From: JAJZVS01 sp963708095 | GTDB lineage: Bacteria > Pseudomonadota > Alphaproteobacteria > Acetobacterales > Acetobacteraceae | DNA length: 64,000 bases | Direction of reading: 5' to 3' | Assembly (NCBI GenBank): GCA_963708095.1 | Contig: OY970182.1 | Coordinates: 2,666,001 to 2,730,000 of the forward strand | Shown: in pieces, positions 60,782 to 64,000 of the stretch | Layout: every line of letters starts with the position of its first letter | How positions within the stretch are numbered: the stretch's first letter is position 1 | The notes under the pieces: generated by a model | Told to the model about the DNA's origin: nothing | Databases searched by the model: none | Seen by the model: the letters and a program-made list of their open reading frames with translations, nothing else | Position numbers and translations under genes: made by a program

Positions 60782-62074
60782 TCACAGCCGGTTGCGAATA
60801 AAATCGACGACGCGGCGCAGCATGCCGGCAGGCGGCGCCGAGTCGAGGTCGATATCGGGCATCGCGCGCCCCGCGCCGGCGGCCCAGGCGAGCAACCCGG
60901 CGGCGGTGGCGAAGGCCGGACCGGCGGCGGCATCCGGCAGCCCGCGCAAGGCCGACGGCCGGCCCAGCCGCACCTGCTTGCCCAGCATGTGCGCGGCAAG
61001 CTCGCGCACTCCGCCGAGCTGGCAGGCGCCCCCGGTCAGCACCACGCGATTGCCGGCCGCGCGCGTCAGGCCGGAGCGTTCGAGCCGTTCCTTCACGAGT
61101 TCGAAGGTTTCCTCGATGCGCGGGCGGATGATGTTCACCAGCATGCTGCGCGGTACCTTGGCGATCTGGTGTTCCTCCTCGCCGATCAGCGGCACCGGCA
61201 GCAGTTCGCGTTCGTCGTCGGTGCAGCCGGCGGCGTTGCCGTACAGCGCCTTCAGCCGCTCGGCATGCGCCACCGGGGTGGACAGAAGCCGGGCGAGATC
61301 GTTGGTCACGTGACCGCCGCCCACCGGAAGCTGCGCGGTGTGCAGCAGCTGCCCCTCGCCGAACACCGCCATGCCGGTGGTGCCCCCGCCCATGTCGATC
61401 ACGGTGACGCCAAGCTCGCGCTCGTCCTCCACCAGCACCGCGAGCCCGGCCGCCATCGGCGCGGAGACCACCTCGGCGATGTCGAGGTCGCAGCGCGCGA
61501 CGCAGGCCCCGAGCGAACGCAGCGCGCCGGTCGCGGCATCGATGATGTGCAGCCGTGCGGTGAGGGTGGAGCAGAACAGGCCGCGCGGATCGGCCACGCC
61601 CTCGGTCTCGTCGGCCGAAAACGTGAGCGGCATGGCGTGGATCGTTTCGCGCCCGTCGCCCTCCGCGCGGGCGCGGCCCTCGGCGACGACGCGACGGATG
61701 TCGCTCTCCTCGACTGCGCGGCCGCCGACCGGCCACTGCACGTTCAGCAGCCGGCTTTCCGGCTGGCCGCAGGTGAGGTTGACGGTGACCTTGTGCAGCC
61801 TGGTGTCGGCCATGTCCTCGGCCTGGCCGACGGCGGCGCGGATCGCGCGCTCCGCCTCGTCGAGGTCGACGATGCCGCCGCCGCGCACGCCCTTGCCGCG
61901 GTGCCAGCCGAAGCCGAGCACGCGCAAGCGGCCGTCGGCTTCCTGGCGGCCGATCAGGCAGACCACCTTCGTGCTGCCGATATCGAGCACGCCCACCGGA
62001 CCGGAACGGCCCAGGCGCGGACGCGGCGGATCGTCTGCCCCGGTGTCGGGCGGCGGCAGCAGGCGCTGGGACAT
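60782..62074 (-). CDS. ftsA: Cell division protein FtsA
   Basis: A 430-residue actin-like protein that tethers FtsZ to the membrane. VGVLDIGSTKVVCLIGRQEA is the phosphate-1 motif, TVIDMGGGTTGMAVFGEGQL the phosphate-2 motif and VVLTGGACQLGGVRELAAHM the adenosine motif. The C-terminal amphipathic membrane peptide is MLRRVVDFIRNRL. ATG 62074 is chosen; ribosome site weak. An N-terminal extension of about 25 residues (PPPDTGADDPPRPRLGRSG) precedes the fold. Confidence 0.96.
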   Translation of the reverse strand: MSQRLLPPPDTGADDPPRPRLGRSGPVGVLDIGSTKVVCLIGRQEADGRLRVLGFGWHRGKGVRGGGIVDLDEAERAIRAAVGQAEDMADTRLHKVTVNLTCGQPESRLLNVQWPVGGRAVEESDIRRVVAEGRARAEGDGRETIHAMPLTFSADETEGVADPRGLFCSTLTARLHIIDAATGALRSLGACVARCDLDIAEVVSAPMAAGLAVLVEDERELGVTVIDMGGGTTGMAVFGEGQLLHTAQLPVGGGHVTNDLARLLSTPVAHAERLKALYGNAAGCTDDERELLPVPLIGEEEHQIAKVPRSMLVNIIRPRIEETFELVKERLERSGLTRAAGNRVVLTGGACQLGGVRELAAHMLGKQVRLGRPSALRGLPDAAAGPAFATAAGLLAWAAGAGRAMPDIDLDSAPPAGMLRRVVDFIRNRL

Positions 62075-62117
62075 CTCGTTCAAGATACCGCTCCGCTCAT
62101 AAGGGTTTCCGGTCTGG

Positions 62118-63011
62118 TCATGTCGGTTTCCGTGCCGGGCCCGGCTGCGGATGCGCGCCGGGCTTGCCGGTGTCGGGCGTGGCATCGGCTTCGATCGGGC
62201 GCACCACCAGCAGGTTGGGCAGGCGCAGGTCGACGAAGCGCAACGGCCGGTCGAGCAGGTTGAATTTCTGGTCGAGTGCCACGAGCCGCGTGATCGCCGC
62301 CACCACGTGGCCCTCCGGCAGGCGCACGGTCAGGCCGGATTTCAGCAGCAGGTTCCACCGCCGCCCGGCGACTCGCACGGCCGCCTCCATGCGCTGCTCG
62401 ATATCGGGCGCCGCGTTCAGCGCGTCGATCAGCCGCGCCGCCGCTTCCGGCGCGCCAGGACCCACCACCAGCGGCAGGGTGCGGAAATCGGCGACGTTAC
62501 GGTTGGTGACCACATTGCCGGCGCGGTCGATCAGGGTGAACGTGCCGTGGTCCTGCCAGATCGCGAACGGCCGCCGCTCGATCAGCCGCACCACGATCGT
62601 GCCCGGCAGGCGGCGTTCCACCGTTGCGTGATCGACCCAGGACAGGCGCTCGATCCGCGCTTCCGCCGCACGGATCGACACCGCCATGATCGGCTCGCCG
62701 AGCCGCACATCGAGCGCGGCGCGCAGCACGGGTTCGGGCGTGTTGGCGCGGCCTTCGACCACGATATGGCTGACCCGCATGCCGGCGCCCGCCGCGTCTT
62801 CTGCGAGGCCCTGGCGCAGCCGGTCGAGCCCACCGCCGGGGGCGGCGGAGCGCAGCAGCATCACGCCGAACAGCATCACCAGCACCGCGAAACCACCCCA
62901 GGCCGCCGGGCGCAGCATCCAACGCTGCCGGCGCAGCAGCAGCGGCAGCCAGCCCGGCCGGTCGCTGATCGAGTTGCGCGGCCCCCGCGCCCCCTTCACC
63001 CCGCGCGGCAT
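62118..63011 (-). CDS. ftsQ: Cell division protein FtsQ
   Basis: A 297-residue bitopic divisome protein. A short basic cytosolic end is followed by one helix (WGGFAVLVMLFGVMLL), the POTRA domain (VSHIVVEGRANTPEPVLRAA) and the FtsQ beta domain (FAIWQDHGTFTLIDRAGNVV, then RWNLLLKSGLTVRLPEG). Start overlaps the ddl end by 16 bases, so the two are coupled. It recruits FtsL/FtsB. Confidence 0.94.
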   Translation of the reverse strand: MPRGVKGARGPRNSISDRPGWLPLLLRRQRWMLRPAAWGGFAVLVMLFGVMLLRSAAPGGGLDRLRQGLAEDAAGAGMRVSHIVVEGRANTPEPVLRAALDVRLGEPIMAVSIRAAEARIERLSWVDHATVERRLPGTIVVRLIERRPFAIWQDHGTFTLIDRAGNVVTNRNVADFRTLPLVVGPGAPEAAARLIDALNAAPDIEQRMEAAVRVAGRRWNLLLKSGLTVRLPEGHVVAAITRLVALDQKFNLLDRPLRFVDLRLPNLLVVRPIEADATPDTGKPGAHPQPGPARKPT

Positions 63012-63919
63012 GTCGCCTGCTCCACCATCCAGGCGCAGAGCGCGGGAAACCCGATCCCGCGATGCGCCGCCTGTTCCGGCAGCAACGACGTCGGCGTCAG
63101 GCCGGGCTGCGTGTTCACTTCCAGCAGCACCAGCCGGCCGGGTTCGCCGCCGGTATCGTCGTAACGGAAATCCGCGCGGCTCGCGCCGCGGCAGCCGAGC
63201 GCGCGATGTGCCGCCAGCGCCATTTCCAGCGCGCGCGCATAGGTGTCCGGGTGCACCCCGGCCGGCACGACGTGGCGGGATCCACCGGGCGCGTATTTCG
63301 AATCGTAGTCGTAGAAACTGCCCGCTTCGGCGATGATCTCGGTGACCGCAAGCGGGGTTTCACCCATCACGCCGACGGTCAGTTCGCGGCCGGGGATGTA
63401 TTCCTCCACCAGTGCCACCGGGCCGTAGCGCCAGGCGCGCGCGATCTCGGCACGGCGGTTGTCGCCGCAGCGCACGATCTCCACGCCGACCGACGAGCCT
63501 TCATTGGCCGGCTTGATAACATAGGGCAACGACAGCGGATCGGCCGCGGCAAGGTCCTCGCGCCCGACCAGCCGCCCGCGCGGCACAGCCAGACCGGCAG
63601 CGGCAAACAGTGCCTTCGCGGCGGTCTTGTCCATCGCCAACGCCGAGGCGCGCACGCCGGAGTGGGTGTAGGGAATGCCGAGCCAGTCGAGCACGCCCTG
63701 GATCGCGCCGTCTTCCCCGAACCGCCCGTGCAGCGCATTGAACACCGCATCCGGCGGCGGCGTCAGGGCCGCAAGCAGCACGCCGAGATCGGCGCCGACG
63801 TCGATCGGCGTCACCTCGAACCCGGCCTCCCGCAAGGCGGCGATCACCTGCGTGCCGGAAGCGAGGCTGACCTCGCGCTCCACCGAGATGCCGCCGTAGA
63901 GCACTGCGACCCGCGTCAT
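62996..63919 (-). CDS. ddl: D-alanine--D-alanine ligase
   Basis: A 307-residue ATP-grasp enzyme forming the D-Ala-D-Ala end of peptidoglycan precursors. VAVLYGGISVEREVSLASGT, FNALHGRFGEDGAIQGVLDW, YVIKPANEGSSVGVEIV and the metal ligands in LVLLEVNTQPGLTPTSLLPE are all intact. ATG 63919. The usual upstream neighbour murB would lie beyond the window end. Confidence 0.96.
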   Translation of the reverse strand: MTRVAVLYGGISVEREVSLASGTQVIAALREAGFEVTPIDVGADLGVLLAALTPPPDAVFNALHGRFGEDGAIQGVLDWLGIPYTHSGVRASALAMDKTAAKALFAAAGLAVPRGRLVGREDLAAADPLSLPYVIKPANEGSSVGVEIVRCGDNRRAEIARAWRYGPVALVEEYIPGRELTVGVMGETPLAVTEIIAEAGSFYDYDSKYAPGGSRHVVPAGVHPDTYARALEMALAAHRALGCRGASRADFRYDDTGGEPGRLVLLEVNTQPGLTPTSLLPEQAAHRGIGFPALCAWMVEQATCRAG

Positions 63920-64000
63920 CCCCCCCTCCTCTCGCGGGAGGGGACCGGGATCTTCGCAACGCCCGTACCGCTCGCCCCCCTCCCCCCAGCCCCTTCCCGC
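63920..64000. other. Region upstream of ddl, cut by window end
   Basis: A short CCCCTCC/GGAGGGG inverted repeat lies within 63921-63943. Nothing else is recognised before the window ends. Confidence 0.4.

Noticed and set aside
1..64000. CRISPR arrays, tRNA or rRNA genes
   Set aside because: No regularly spaced direct repeats with spacers, no cloverleaf with a CCA-type end and no rRNA-like stretch were noticed by eye; a covariance-model scan was not possible.

Overview
The window is a high-GC stretch from a Gram-negative bacterium, most likely an alphaproteobacterium of the Rhodospirillales and probably Acetobacteraceae-like. The evidence is gene content: ddl-ftsQ-ftsA-ftsZ-lpxC in one block, Coq7-type ubiquinone synthesis, an SdhAF4-type (DUF1674) protein, an alanine/lysine-rich H1-like histone and an exosortase-A-type O-ligase. 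This placement is an inference. No rRNA, tRNA or CRISPR array was seen.

Layout. (1) 1-6.9 kb: lower-GC segment with the 3' part of a beta-lactamase-fold serine hydrolase, a peptide-type ABC transporter (binding protein convergent with a permease/ATPase operon) and a truncated ISAs1-type transposase. (2) 7.1-11.7 kb: surface polysaccharide genes (acyltransferase, family 2 glycosyltransferase, XrtA-type O-ligase, small membrane protein). (3) 11.9-17.1 kb: AtzG/AtzE-like amidase pair, alpha/beta hydrolase, DUF1674 protein, citrate synthase homologue, LLM oxidoreductase. (4) 17.2-17.8 kb: ParD/ParE-type toxin-antitoxin pair. (5) 17.9-24.1 kb: enolase-superfamily sugar-acid dehydratase with MFS transporter, GST, DsbB-Coq7, polysaccharide deacetylase, metallo-beta-lactamase-fold enzyme. 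(6) 24.2-29.2 kb: PepN, a divergent CDF metal exporter and MerR regulator with a textbook MerR operator, a second LLM oxidoreductase and a 59-residue gene. (7) 29.3-34.9 kb: hydantoinase-like plus N-carbamoyl-D-amino-acid hydrolase operon, divergent from prpD-prpC (2-methylcitrate cycle). (8) 35.4-39.3 kb: H1-like histone, then an otnC/otnK/ltnD four-carbon acid-sugar cluster. (9) 39.3-47.6 kb: glycosyltransferase, DUF3108 protein, MscL coupled to a two-lobed aspartyl protease lipoprotein, asparagine-synthase-type amidotransferase, GGDEF-EAL protein. (10) 47.9-51.0 kb: DUF3311/MctP-type symporter, truncated acyltransferase, carboxymuconolactone-decarboxylase-family protein. (11) 51.04-52.32 kb: a complete IS4-type insertion sequence with perfect 18-bp terminal repeats and a 10-bp target duplication. 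(12) 52.3-57.8 kb: MmgE/PrpD protein, enoyl-CoA hydratase, 3-hydroxyacyl-CoA dehydrogenase and EtfAB. (13) 57.9-64.0 kb: lpxC and the dcw cell-division genes ftsZ, ftsA, ftsQ, ddl.

The window is mostly chromosomal metabolic and housekeeping sequence rather than one accessory island. The points most worth following are the orphan exosortase-A-type genes and their small membrane partner, an amidotransferase whose pyrophosphate loop has Asn for Asp, the MscL-protease coupling, the long structured leader of the histone gene, the small uncatalogued genes, and the self-evident operators of the toxin-antitoxin and MerR loci.
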